DNA from: Mesotaenium endlicherianum | Lineage: Eukaryota > Streptophyta > Zygnematophyceae > Zygnematales > Mesotaeniaceae | NCBI GenBank assembly: GCA_009602735.1 | Contig: WELA01007774.1 | Location: 486,252 to 550,251 of the forward strand | Length of the DNA stretch: 64,000 nt | Direction: 5' to 3' | Shown: positions 22,995 through 32,092 of the stretch, piece by piece | Numbering within the stretch: position 1 is the stretch's first letter | How the letters are laid out: each line of letters begins with the position of its first letter | Notes under the pieces: generated by a model | Told to the model about the DNA's origin: nothing | The model's database searches: none | What the model saw: only the letters and a program-made list of their open reading frames with translations | Made by a program: the position numbers and the translations under genes

Positions 22995-24476
22995 CTAGGC
23001 TGTTTCCTCCTGCACAGTCTGAAACTGAAGGGAGGCAGCCTTCTCCTGGGCAACCCTCAAACTGACAGGTACGTATATCGGCATCCCAGAAGGATGTTGC
23101 ATGACATGAGCCAAGGGTACATGCCCTCTCTGCGAGGGAGATGCTGGCAGGCCTCTGCCTATCTCTCGAGCAGCCCTCCTGTCTGCCCTGTCTGACTGGG
23201 TCTCCATGCCTGCAGATGGGCTGTGTCCTCTGGCAGTTCCCAGCCAAGTGATGTCCTCCTCTTCAGCGAGTTGCTGCAGGGCCAACCCCGTCTTCTCCCT
23301 TACAGGGGATGTGGCAGGTGTCAGGATCACGGCGGGGCTAGTGTCCTCCTCCTTGCCTTCCTCCTCGTCCTCTGACTCCTCCTCCTCTCCGTCCCCGGGT
23401 TCCTCTGAGACTTTTGGGGTCTCTTCTGTCAGCTGCTCCAGCTCTTCCCGAGAAAAAGAATATCCTACTGACTTTCCCCTTTTGGGTGCTGGTGGGGGCT
23501 GCTGAGTCCGGACCGCATAGAGGTCCTTTTCCCCCTGCTTACTTGCCCATTTGGCATAAGCGTGCTTCCCTTTGGAGAATGACTCTCGGGCCCTGCTTCT
23601 GTCCCCCTGCATCTCTTGGCTCATGCAGTCTCTGACTCCATCCAATCTTGGGTCCCAAGCCGCAATGTGAGGGGGCAATACTATGTTCCCCTTTAGGTCT
23701 GTCAGGAAATCCTCATCCGTCGCCCTGTCATTCTGCTGGTCCCTCATGTTGATAGTCTTCCACCGCCAATCGGTGGGCTTTTGGAAGAAGGCAGGGTCTG
23801 TCCTTCTAAGAGTACAAGGGTACCAGTGCCCTGCAAAGTCCAGCTGACTGGTTTCCCTGGCCAAGAATTCCCAGCTCCTTCTCTCCACCTCATTATACAT
23901 GGCCTTGAACCTGTTATGGGGTGTTGAGTCCTTGAAGCTGTCCGCGTCCATGGGGATCATCCTGATGACCCTATCTTCCCTCCAGTTACCAAGAATCGAG
24001 ACAGCCCCTGCTTCGTTCACCTGGGCCATTGCCTTGGCCTCTATGACCGTATATCCTACCATCCTGGCGTAATCGTGGTATAGGAGGAGCCCCGTGCTGA
24101 CCTCTATATACTTGTCAAAGCTTTCGGATGTCTCCCCTTCCCTCTGGAGGATTTCCTTCTGCAACTCACTGCGACTTCTCTGGGCATACTTGAAGGCCTC
24201 CTCCAGTAGATCAAAGCCCTTGCCCAGCACCGTGTAGCGGTAGCTGCTGATTCTCCTCTGTTCTTCTTCTTCAGCCTGCTGCTTCCGCTTCTCTTCAGCT
24301 TGCCTCTCCTCCTCTGTTTTCTTGGCCTCCTCTGCAGCTTTTCTGTCCAGTTCTTCCTGCCTCAGTCTGGCCTGTTCCTCCTCCTCCTTCTTCTTCTGTG
24401 CCTCCCGCTGTTGTTGGAGTCGTTGTGATTCCTGAGCGGAGATGGAGGATGATTCGATGTCTCCACAAAATTGCAA
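22995..24476 (-). CDS. ORF3 of element E, unknown protein with coiled coil (diverged version)
   Basis: 493 codons on the element's coding strand, between chromodomain and 3' LTR. Residues about 10-90 are a Gln/Lys/Glu-rich coiled coil. The middle block aligns along its length with element A ORF3: EVERRSWEFLARE, KPTDWRWKT, LPPHIAAWDPRLDG, FSKGKHAYAKWA. An acidic patch (EEEESEDEEEGKEED) follows, then a conserved GHVPLAHVMQHPSGMPIYV. The rest is only loosely similar, so open frame and motifs have been kept over considerable divergence. There is no signal peptide or membrane segment, so it is unlike an envelope protein. I recognise no known family; a role in packaging, targeting or RNA binding is speculation. 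Confidence 0.7.
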   Translation of the reverse strand: MQFCGDIESSSISAQESQRLQQQREAQKKKEEEEQARLRQEELDRKAAEEAKKTEEERQAEEKRKQQAEEEEQRRISSYRYTVLGKGFDLLEEAFKYAQRSRSELQKEILQREGETSESFDKYIEVSTGLLLYHDYARMVGYTVIEAKAMAQVNEAGAVSILGNWREDRVIRMIPMDADSFKDSTPHNRFKAMYNEVERRSWEFLARETSQLDFAGHWYPCTLRRTDPAFFQKPTDWRWKTINMRDQQNDRATDEDFLTDLKGNIVLPPHIAAWDPRLDGVRDCMSQEMQGDRSRARESFSKGKHAYAKWASKQGEKDLYAVRTQQPPPAPKRGKSVGYSFSREELEQLTEETPKVSEEPGDGEEEESEDEEEGKEEDTSPAVILTPATSPVREKTGLALQQLAEEEDITWLGTARGHSPSAGMETQSDRADRRAAREIGRGLPASPSQRGHVPLAHVMQHPSGMPIYVPVSLRVAQEKAASLQFQTVQEETA

Positions 24477-24860
24477 GTATTTTGCATGTGCCTCTTCCGC
24501 CCTTCTCTACCTCTTGAGTTCCGACTTTTGAGTCATCCTGCTCAATCATAAACACAATGCAGTCAGTGAAGTCATGATATTTTGCCGCTACTGAGTGCCC
24601 ATGTTGAAGAGGAACGCGATCGGGAGAGTTCCTAGTGTGGAATACCTGGTGTGAGTGAATATAAGGGAAAATTGAGTTAGAGAGCAAATGAGTGTGAGCG
24701 CAGGTTGAGTGTGTAACATGGTGATCAGAGAATACCACTCCCTCCAACTTAATTTTAAAGGTGGGCTACCTGTCACAATTGTCACGAACTGTCACATCCC
24801 CTTCCAACTTATATGGAGACAGGACCTCCTGTCACCTTCCCATGTCTACTGAAGGGACAG

Positions 24861-26260
24861 TTAGGGCGGTGCCCCAGCCGCTCGAAGGTGGAACCGTTTC
24901 AACGCCCCTTTAGCATTGGTCAGCTGGTCTTTAAATTCCCAAGTGTCCCCAGAGACATCGTAACCCTTCCATCGGATTAGGTACTTCATGACATATTTAG
25001 ACCATCGACGGACCGAGCGAGCGTCTAAAACCTCATCAACCTCATATTCCTCAAGATCGCCGTCCCGGACAGCGGGGACCGGTCCCGGTTGGACAGGTAA
25101 CCGACCTCTGAACAGTGCATCACCTTTGATGTAAGGTTCCAGGAAGGAGACATTAAAGACCGGGTGACCCTTGTAGTCCGCTGACATGTTCAATTTGTAA
25201 GCATTCTAACCGACACGACGCACTACCGAATTTGGACCGACCCAGACAGGGCCAAGCTTTTTCTTGACCACACCAGGGAGGTACAGGTGCTGAGAATGCA
25301 GTTTGACTAAATCGCTCTTAGAAAATGTCAGCTCCCGACGGTGTTGATTAGCGTATCTTTGTTGGTTTTCTTCGACTTTGTGCAGGTTTTGTTGGACTTC
25401 TGACAGGGTGTCAGCAACCACCTGAGTTAACTGGAGGGAGACCGGGTTGTCAATCCCTTTAGGATCAATTAAAGACTCCCCCAGTACATCTAAAGGAGAC
25501 TTAGGGACTCTACCCAGGCTGAGTTCAAAAGGAGTCTTACCTGTTGATGTGTGCACCGCACAGTTGACCGCAAACTGAATTTGAGGCAACAGGTCATCCC
25601 AATTATCTTGTTTTTGGTTAATATATGCTTTCAGCACCTCTTGCAGAACTCGGTTACTTCTTTCAGTCTTCCCATCAGTCTGAGGGTGGTTTGCTATGCT
25701 GAGCAGCTGTTTGACTCCCATTAACCCCATTAAAGCTCTCCAGAACTTAGAGGTAAATTTTGAGTCTCGGTCTGAGATGATATTAGAGGGTAGCCCATGT
25801 TGGCATACTACATGGTTGTAGAACTGTCTCGATGTTTCGAGTGCAATCACTTTGACAATTGTGGGGATAAAAATGACCATTTTTGTCAATTTATCCACGA
25901 CTACAAGTATTGAATCATGCCCATTGGCAGTTCTTTGTAGTGAGACCACCCAGTCCATGGATATAGTTTTCCAGCGTCCAGCTGGGATGGGCAGTGGTTG
26001 TAAGAGACCTCCGGGTGGTGTGTGCCGAGACTTATTTTCTCTGACACTGGTCACAGGACTTGACATATTTCAAGACCTCTCGGGGTAACCCCTCCCAATG
26101 ATAATGTTTTGCCAGTTTGCCAACAATTTTGGCCTGCCCCAAATGTCCACCCAGGAGACTGTCATGCGCTTGACTCAGTAAGAGAGACCTTATTTCCAAG
26201 TTATTAGGAATGACCAGCTTCAGCCTGCCTGAAGTGGTTTCAGTCACCCGGACCCCTCCC
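24861..26260 (-). pseudogene. Integrase and chromodomain region of element E
   Basis: Minus-strand frames match the C-terminal half of element A pol: HHCC zinc finger region near 26050-26200, integrase core ([18 protein letters not shown], then the DSKFTSKFW block near 25740), and a chromodomain at 24861-25060 ([30 protein letters not shown]). It contains at least one break. Confidence 0.78.
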
Positions 26261-26279
26261 TTACTCATACTCATCGCCC

Positions 26280-27382
26280 TGATTATCCTCAGCCTGGTCT
26301 CTTCAATTGCATTGTAGGAACCGTGGGGCTTTTTGACAATCTTAGACACCAAAGCATTACTCTGGCGCTTGTGATTGAACTGCTGTTGATCCCAGGCGTC
26401 AGCATCCTGGATCAAGTCAGCTAGTTTCTCATACTTCTTCTCAGCGAAATGACCAGAGACTTCGGATTTCAAGTCATACCTGAAGTATGCTATCCTATAC
26501 GGCTCTGGCAAGTCTGGCTGTTTCATCATGTTCTCCTGGAACTTTTGAGCAAACTCAGCAACTGAAGTGGTCTGCTTCAGTGTCAGGGAGATCATCGCAT
26601 AGATAGCTTTCTCCTGCTGGTTGATGACATCAAACTTCTCATGCAACTTCTCGACAAACTCTACCCACGTAGGGTCACCGAGTTGCCGAGCCTTACGCTC
26701 TCCTTTCCAGTAAAGCCACCAGTCTGCGGCACTGCCTTTCAGTAGCGCACCGGTGTGCCTGACCTTCTCGTAATCTTGCAGTTTTGGGTAGTTCTCCAGC
26801 CACTGCTCAACATCCGCGAGAAACTTGATCAGGTAATATTTTCTGTTTCCCTCAGGATCATATTCCTNGGGAGGTTTCGGTTTGGGCTTCCTAGGCCCTC
26901 GGCCACCACCACTAGTGGTTTGAGACCCCAGTTGGTCTCTGTCCCGCAGTAGAGACATTATGATTCTTTTGTCCTCCTGTTGGGATTGATACACGGTCGC
27001 CAGTTGCGACTGCATTTGAACGAACAATGCTCCCAAGTCTACACTCTGGGGTGGTAGATTAGCAAATGCAGCAGCAGCATTGGCATCTACTCGCTGAGTA
27101 GTGTCCTCAACAGTCCCTCTCGCTCCTGCAGCAGCAATTCCTGCCGCATTCAGCTGGTCACGTATTTGACCTAGGGGTACATTGAGTTGTACAGCAGGAG
27201 GTGGGTTCGGAACATTGGCCCTTGATGCCATAAGTTCTTCAACAGTGCGCTCGTCAGCTGGCTGTCCTTCCCTCCTTTCTGTATCTTCAGCAGCCTTCGC
27301 TAATTGTTCAGCTTCTAATCTGGCTCTCTCCTCCTCAGCTTGCTGTGCTGCGACTGCGGCAATAGCAGCTGCCTCATTGAGG
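26280..27382 (-). pseudogene. gag of element E
   Basis: The minus-strand frame has the family A gag core: [20 protein letters not shown], the [20 protein letters not shown] block and the [20 protein letters not shown] block. One base is unresolved (N) near 26867. The N-terminus ends abruptly at 27382, where element D sequence begins. Confidence 0.75.
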
Positions 27383-27500
27383 TTGTCGTTGTGGCCAGCG
27401 GCAAGAGCGGCAGCAGCGCAGTTGCACCAACAACCGTTGCGTCGACGTCGGCGTAAGGATTATTCTGAATACCCTAGGAAACGCCGGAAAATGGAAAAAA

Positions 27501-27575
27501 TTTCCCGTCGAAAGTGGCTACGATAAGCGACCGTAGCCCAGGGCAATACTGGGATGGGTGACCGTCCAGTACGAA
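27501..27575 (+). ncRNA. 5S rRNA-like fragment (internal promoter region) in element D leader
   Basis: TACTGGGATGGGTGACC at 27547-27563 matches the box C region of plant-type 5S rRNA. GATAAGCG at 27522-27529 sits where the box A GTTAAGCG would be, at about the right distance, and TCCCGTC upstream also fits the 5S order. The 5' third and the closing helix of 5S are not recognisable, so this is a derived fragment, antisense to element D, and not a functional 5S gene. Confidence 0.6.
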
Positions 27576-27633
27576 AAAGACCCCGAAATATATTTCAACC
27601 ACTAATAAAAATAAATTTCCTTGGAGAAACCGA

Positions 27634-27650
27634 GATCGGCTCCGACACCA
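27634..27650 (-). promoter_or_regulatory. Primer-binding-site-like sequence of element D
   Basis: The minus strand reads TGGTGTCGGAGCCGATC directly inside the LTR, in the position and with the TGG start expected of a tRNA-complementary primer site. The matching tRNA is not assigned. Confidence 0.6.
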
Positions 27651-27824
27651 ATGTTACGTTTCTGCTTTTTGAGAGGATCTTTCCTCGGTATTCAAGGAAC
27701 ATTTAATACAAGTGGAAGGAAAATCTGTATAATTGTGCAAATCGACGAATACTCGAAAGAGCGAAAATGTAAACTAACGTAGAATGTGTGCTTATGAGAG
27801 TTGCACTCACAATGACTCTACAGG

Positions 27825-27832
27825 TATTTATA
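27825..27832 (-). promoter_or_regulatory. TATA box in the LTR of element D
   Basis: TATAAATA on the minus strand, inside GGTATAAATACC, about 175 bp before the LTR's inner end. It suits a Pol II start near the U3/R boundary. Confidence 0.5.
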
Positions 27833-28099
27833 CCTGCACAACATGAGGCACTGGTGTGCTTCGAGTCACCACCTAGGGCACTGGTTCATATTCAACATAA
27901 ACGGTCAAAGGGACGTGTCCCATTCGGCCGAATGCTTGAAACGCGCCGTTTGGCGGTTTGGAGACTTTTCAATGGTTTTCAGAAAACCGGTTCACGCCAA
28001 ACGGGCGTTTTCGCGTTCTCGCGACTTTTCGAAAAAGTCGCGACTGTTCGCATAGTCACGGTCAAATAATTGCGTCATGAATCAGAAGTTACGAATAAC

Positions 28100-28170
28100 T
28101 ACTCGGCCAATCGGTTTAGGTGTGGATGTTTCAAACGACAAGCCGCGGGTTCGAATCCGCGTCGATGCAA
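28100..28170 (+). other. tRNA-like sequence with B box inside the element D LTR
   Basis: CGCGGGTTCGAATCCGCG (28145-28162) has the T-arm/B-box form of a tRNA gene with a perfect stem, and CTCGGCCAATCGGTTTAGG (28102-28120) resembles a tRNA D-arm/A box at a natural distance upstream. The anticodon arm and acceptor stem are not convincing, so it is a tRNA-derived relic or captured Pol III promoter, not a tRNA gene. Confidence 0.5.
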
Positions 28171-28734
28171 AGCGACTTCGCATAATTTTTCCGTTTGTCT
28201 TTACGACGATTTGTTCGTATCTTGATACGACGGTTTGTTCGTATTAACGACTGGTCGTAAATTGGAAATCTGTGATTGTGCATTGTCGAAATAATGACAA
28301 TCAAATCAACTTAATCAATCAATGATTTAATAAGTTATCATCTCATAATTAGTCAAAGTAACTTTATGAATAATTATGTCGTACTTTTGCAAAGTAGTCG
28401 AGTTACGTTACGACGCTTTTTGCAATAGTATCTCGGTCGTTTCGCCAATCGACCAGGAATTAATTGGCACACACGTGTGGCGAATAATTGAATATGATGC
28501 AATCATTTATCAAATAATATGATAAATAGTATAACGTACTTTAGGTAATTGGGAAAACGTCCCAAATACGCCTAAAATAGCTCGGATCATTACAGGTTTG
28601 CCGGGCTTGATGAGTTTCCTTGCTCTTGTTGGCTCTTGTGGAGGCGCTTGAGCCGGGGCTGGATTTTGAGCATTGCTTGCAATAGGGGCAACCATGGCAG
28701 CCATAGCTTCTCTTGACGCTTGCACGGTTGCTTC

Positions 28735-29058
28735 TTAGGTGGCCAAGCCCACTTGATTGTGGACGGTCATTAGGAAGGCTGCCCACTCATTTGCGGGAAC
28801 TCCTTGTGGTGGGGTTAACTTTGCTATAGCGGCTGCCACGGGATTTGACGGTGCTCCTCCTTGTGGTGCTTCTTGTTGTTGCAGATTTCCTTGAGTAGGC
28901 TCTCCCATCGACGCTGGAGGAGGGTGTGCTCCTCCTTGTGGTGCTTCTTGTTGTTGCAGATTTTCTTGAGTGGGCTCTCCCATCAGCGCTGGAGGAGGGT
29001 GTCTTGGAGAGGAAGGGCTTCCTTCGAAAGCTTGCTTTGGGCCTTGAAGATCGGCCAT
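28735..29058 (-). pseudogene. gag N-terminal part of fragment C2
   Basis: 107 codons beginning MADLQGPKQAFEGSPSS, matching the gag start of element B at 30856. It has two direct repeats of a Met-Gly-Glu-Pro-Thr-Gln unit followed by a Gln-rich stretch. Only part of the gag is present. Confidence 0.7.
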
Positions 29059-29095
29059 CTTCTTGTGCTACTAAAGTGCCTAGCTTTGATACCAC

Positions 29096-29597
29096 TGTAG
29101 TGAAACAGATAGATAAAGTACTTAGTAAAATATAAAACTTTATCTATTCAAGACAAGGATCTTTGAACACAAGTGGTAGCTTCTTGAAAGAGAGATGGCT
29201 TATTGATAATTAATATATCTCTGGAATTTGGCAAGTACAAGAGTGATTCTGGAATGTCTTTCTATGTTCTAGCTCTTGTTTATATACTTGCTACATGAGT
29301 AATTTCTAGGAAGGTGCATGTTGATGTGTTGGCACCCAACACATCCCAAAACTTGCCACCTCTTTCTAGAATAATGTACACATGTCTTTTTGACCTAAAA
29401 ATGGCACATTTGACTTTTGCCACATGGAGTTCTTCTAGGTCCTTCCTCTAACTTCGAAAATGCCTTAGAAGGTTCAAAGGACATGAACCAAGTCACTAGA
29501 GTATCTATTCACACTTGACTCCACACAATACAACTCCAATATATTCAAAAGCATTAAAATACATGCAAACTAATATATTAGAACTCAAATCACTACA
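29096..29597 (-). repeat. 5' LTR of fragment C2 (family B)
   Basis: 502 bp, reverse complement of the B LTRs (30316-30818, 45211-45713) with scattered differences. Ends are TG/CA in element orientation. Confidence 0.8.
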
Positions 29598-30315
29598 ATA
29601 GCACCCATGAAGATTGCAGGAGCATTAGTTAGTCCATGTGAGGTCATAGGTTTATAAAGTGCAATTTTGAGTTTCATGAAAGTATTTTTTGATTATATAG
29701 AAGTATAGAGTGCATTTTAGTGATCATACTGATATAAAGTTCATCAAATTTGGTTAAGTATTGAGAGAGTTATGGATTTCCGAAATTTAATTAATTTTGA
29801 GGTCAGTTGACGACTGTCCTTAATTTGTAGTGAGCGCGACCGTCGGATGGACCGACAGCGTCAAGCGATCTGGGCCGTTAGAGTGAATTCGAACCTTCAC
29901 GTAAGTTTAGCTGACGCGGTGTGCCGACTAGGTCGATCTACCTAGAAGTTTCGGATTAGTCTAGCGCGTCTAAGTTAGTATATTTTAGATATTTTGATGC
30001 ATGCATGTGGACGTCAAAGCGACCCGACACGTCAGATGAGACTAATCTAGCTTACTCACAAATATTTTTGAAGGGACGATTTGACAAACACTTAGAAAAA
30101 TCTGTTGCTAAGCGGCCCTCTCGCCTAGGGACGAGCGGCCGTCGTAGAAAACTACAAATACACATAACTACTTCATTTCTTATCAATTTTCACTTCTCTA
30201 AATTTCTACTGGTTTGTAATGACAAGGCCTTTCATCCTACATTATTTGTGAGCAGTTTCTTGCTACTCAAAATGTTGAGTAATTTTCCTAAGGTTTCTTA
30301 GTGATATGCCGCTGC

Positions 30316-30818
30316 TGTAGTGATTTGAGTTATTATGTATTAATTTGCATATATTTTAATGTTTTCAAATATATTTGGAGTAGTATTGTGTGGAGTCAAG
30401 TGTGAATAGGTACTCTAGTAACTTGGTTCATGTCCTTTGAACCTTCCAAGGTATTTTTGAAGTTAGAGGAAAGACCTAGAAGAACTCCATGTGGCAAAAG
30501 TCAAATGTGCCATTTTTAGGTCAAAAGGACATGTGTACATTATTCTAGAAAGAGGTGGCAAGTTTTGGGATGTGTTGGGTGCCAACACATCAACATACAC
30601 TTTCCTAAAACTTATTTATGTAGCAAGTATATAAACAAGAGCTAGAACATAGAAAGATATTCCAGAATCACTCTTGTACTTGTCAAAATCCAGAAATGTA
30701 TTAACTTTCAAGAAGCCATCTCTCTTTCAAGAAGCTACCACTTGTGTTCAAAGATATTTGTCTTGAATAGATAAAGTATTATATTTCACTAAGAACTTTA
30801 TCTATCTGTTTCACTACA
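30316..30818 (+). repeat. 5' LTR of element B
   Basis: 503 bp from TGTAGTGATTTGAG to TTTCACTACA. A TATATAAAC near 30629 is a plausible TATA box. It pairs with 45211-45713. Confidence 0.88.
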
Positions 30819-30819
30819 G

Positions 30820-30831
30820 TGGTATCAAAGC
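30820..30831 (+). promoter_or_regulatory. Primer binding site of element B
   Basis: TGGTATCAAAGC, one base inside the 5' LTR; the tRNA-Met type common in plant LTR elements. Confidence 0.78.
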
Positions 30832-30855
30832 TAGGCACTTTGGTAGCACAAGAAG

Positions 30856-31261
30856 ATGGCCGATCCTCAAGACCAACAGCAAGCTTTCGAAGGAAGCCCT
30901 TCCTCTCCAAGACACCCTCTTCCAGCGCCGATGGGAGAGCCCACTCAAGAAAATCTGCAACAACAAGAAGCACCACAAGGAGGAGCACACCCTCCTCCAG
31001 CGTCGATGGGAGAGCCTACTCAAGGAAATCTGCAACAACAAGAAGCACCACAAGGAGGAGCACCGTCAAATCCCGTGGCAGCCGCTATAGCAAAGTTGAC
31101 CCCACCACAAGGAGTTCCCGCAAATGAGTGGGCAGCCTTCCTAATGACCGTCCACAACCGAGTGGGCCTGGCCACCTATGAAGTTACCGTGCAAGCGTCA
31201 AGAGAAGCTATGGCTGCCATGGTTGCCCCTATTGCGAGCAATGCTCAAAATCCAGCCCCGG
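30856..31261 (+). pseudogene. gag N-terminal part of element B (interrupted by element A)
   Basis: Begins MADPQDQQQAFEGSPSS soon after the primer site. It has a Pro/Gln-rich region with two repeated MGEPTQ units, then a stretch ending ASNAQNPAP at the element A insertion. The remainder of gag lies right of the insert from 40061. Confidence 0.75.
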
Positions 31262-31979
31262 TGAAATGAATCGACTTACCAAATAGGCGATTAACAATTA
31301 ATAAAGATCTTTATATCAACAAGTAATCTTATGGTATTTCCGTTCACTAGTTAAACGGCAAAGGACAATACACTAGCAGGGAATAATACTCGTAAGTCAA
31401 ATGCGAGTAAACTAGCATCAATGATGCAAATCAGTAAACTCATACATAAGCAAGGTTAGAAGACAGTGCGTATCAATGGCTTCTCGCCTTGGATTCAGAG
31501 TTCTCTCAGTAAGCTGTACAAGAGAGTTGGCCTCGTTTCCGAATGCCGAACTCGAGAGCAATGCCTAGCGTATGTACATGGAATGAGTTTACTGTTCAAC
31601 GGTCAGTGCGATGGCACCGCCTACCCGGGAGTTAACCACGTTGGTAGGACCTCGGTTAACCAAATCCACCGCCATCTCCCATCATCCCGAATAGCCATCC
31701 ATCATAGGGATGTCATCTGGCCATTCATCTAGCATATCACACTTAGATGCATATCGAGGCAGTTCGCTGCTACCGAGTACGGAAGTCAGCTGGCTGTCAA
31801 AGAATGTGTCAGCAAGCTGACTTAAGTTGACTTCAGCCTGCTGCTTTCGGCCGAGTCATTAAACTGATAATTATGTAAAGTCCAGCAGACTGATTATTAA
31901 CTAAAGTTCAGCAGGCTGAACTTAATTAACTATTATATTTAAATGAATATTATATCCACTAATATACTGATTCATTACA
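31262..31979 (-). repeat. 3' LTR of element A
   Basis: 718 bp, on the + strand TGAAATGAATCGACTT to GATTCATTACA. It pairs with 39335-40055; differences cluster in the last third on the + strand. Confidence 0.9.
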
Positions 31980-31992
31980 ATCCCTCCAACTT
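31980..31992 (-). promoter_or_regulatory. Polypurine tract of element A
   Basis: The minus strand reads AAGTTGGAGGGAT directly before the 3' LTR; the same tract recurs beside the other A-family 3' LTRs. Confidence 0.7.
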
Positions 31993-32092
31993 AACTTGTT
32001 GTCGCCTCGACAACATTAAACTGCAAAAGCTTTAAATAAAGAAACTGACCCTGACCAGCCTCCCTTACTGACTATCTTTTCAGCCTGTCACC

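Larger units (their letters stand above)
22094..27382 (-). mobile_element. Ty3/gypsy family A relative E (gag, integrase/chromodomain and ORF3 visible)
   Basis: Minus strand: gag (26280-27382), integrase and chromodomain (24861-26260), ORF3 (22995-24476), polypurine tract, 3' LTR (22094-22786). I see no reverse transcriptase or RNase H in it, so it looks like a non-autonomous derivative. Its 5' end is replaced by the leader and LTR of element D at about 27382. It carries a few breaks, yet ORF3 and gag each remain long open frames. Its ORF3 is clearly diverged from that of element A. Confidence 0.78.
27383..28594 (-). mobile_element. LTR element D: 5' LTR and start of leader only
   Basis: An LTR of a different type (27652-28594) is followed on the minus strand by a primer-binding-site-like TGGTGTCGGAGCCGATC (27634-27650) and about 250 bp of leader that runs into element E gag at 27382. 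No gag or pol of this element is in the window. Its right end (28594) abuts family B gag sequence, the presumed insertion target. A truncated fossil. Confidence 0.68.
27652..28594 (-). repeat. 5' LTR of element D
   Basis: 943 bp. The minus strand reads TGTAATGATCCGAGC to CGTAACA, with TG/CA ends. It contains a TATAAATA (27825-27832) within a perfect GGTATAAATACC palindrome and a tRNA-like stretch at 28100-28170. Only one LTR is visible. Confidence 0.68.
28595..29597 (-). mobile_element. Family B fragment C2: 5' LTR and gag start
   Basis: Minus strand: 5' LTR 29096-29597 (502 bp), primer site TGGTATCAAAGC at 29083-29094, and the gag N-terminus (28595-29058). It ends at element D. It runs through the point where element A inserted in copy B without that insertion, so it is a separate copy from the inverted duplicate at 19108-21998. 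Its right end lies inside A-type pol sequence. Confidence 0.75.

Noticed and set aside
22995-24476. The 493-codon frame as a host gene between elements
   Set aside because: It lies between an A-family chromodomain and 3' LTR and aligns with ORF3 of element A.
27501-27575. A functional 5S rRNA gene
   Set aside because: Only the internal promoter region is recognisable; the 5' part and closing helix are missing.
28100-28170. A functional tRNA gene
   Set aside because: No convincing acceptor or anticodon stem; it sits inside an LTR.
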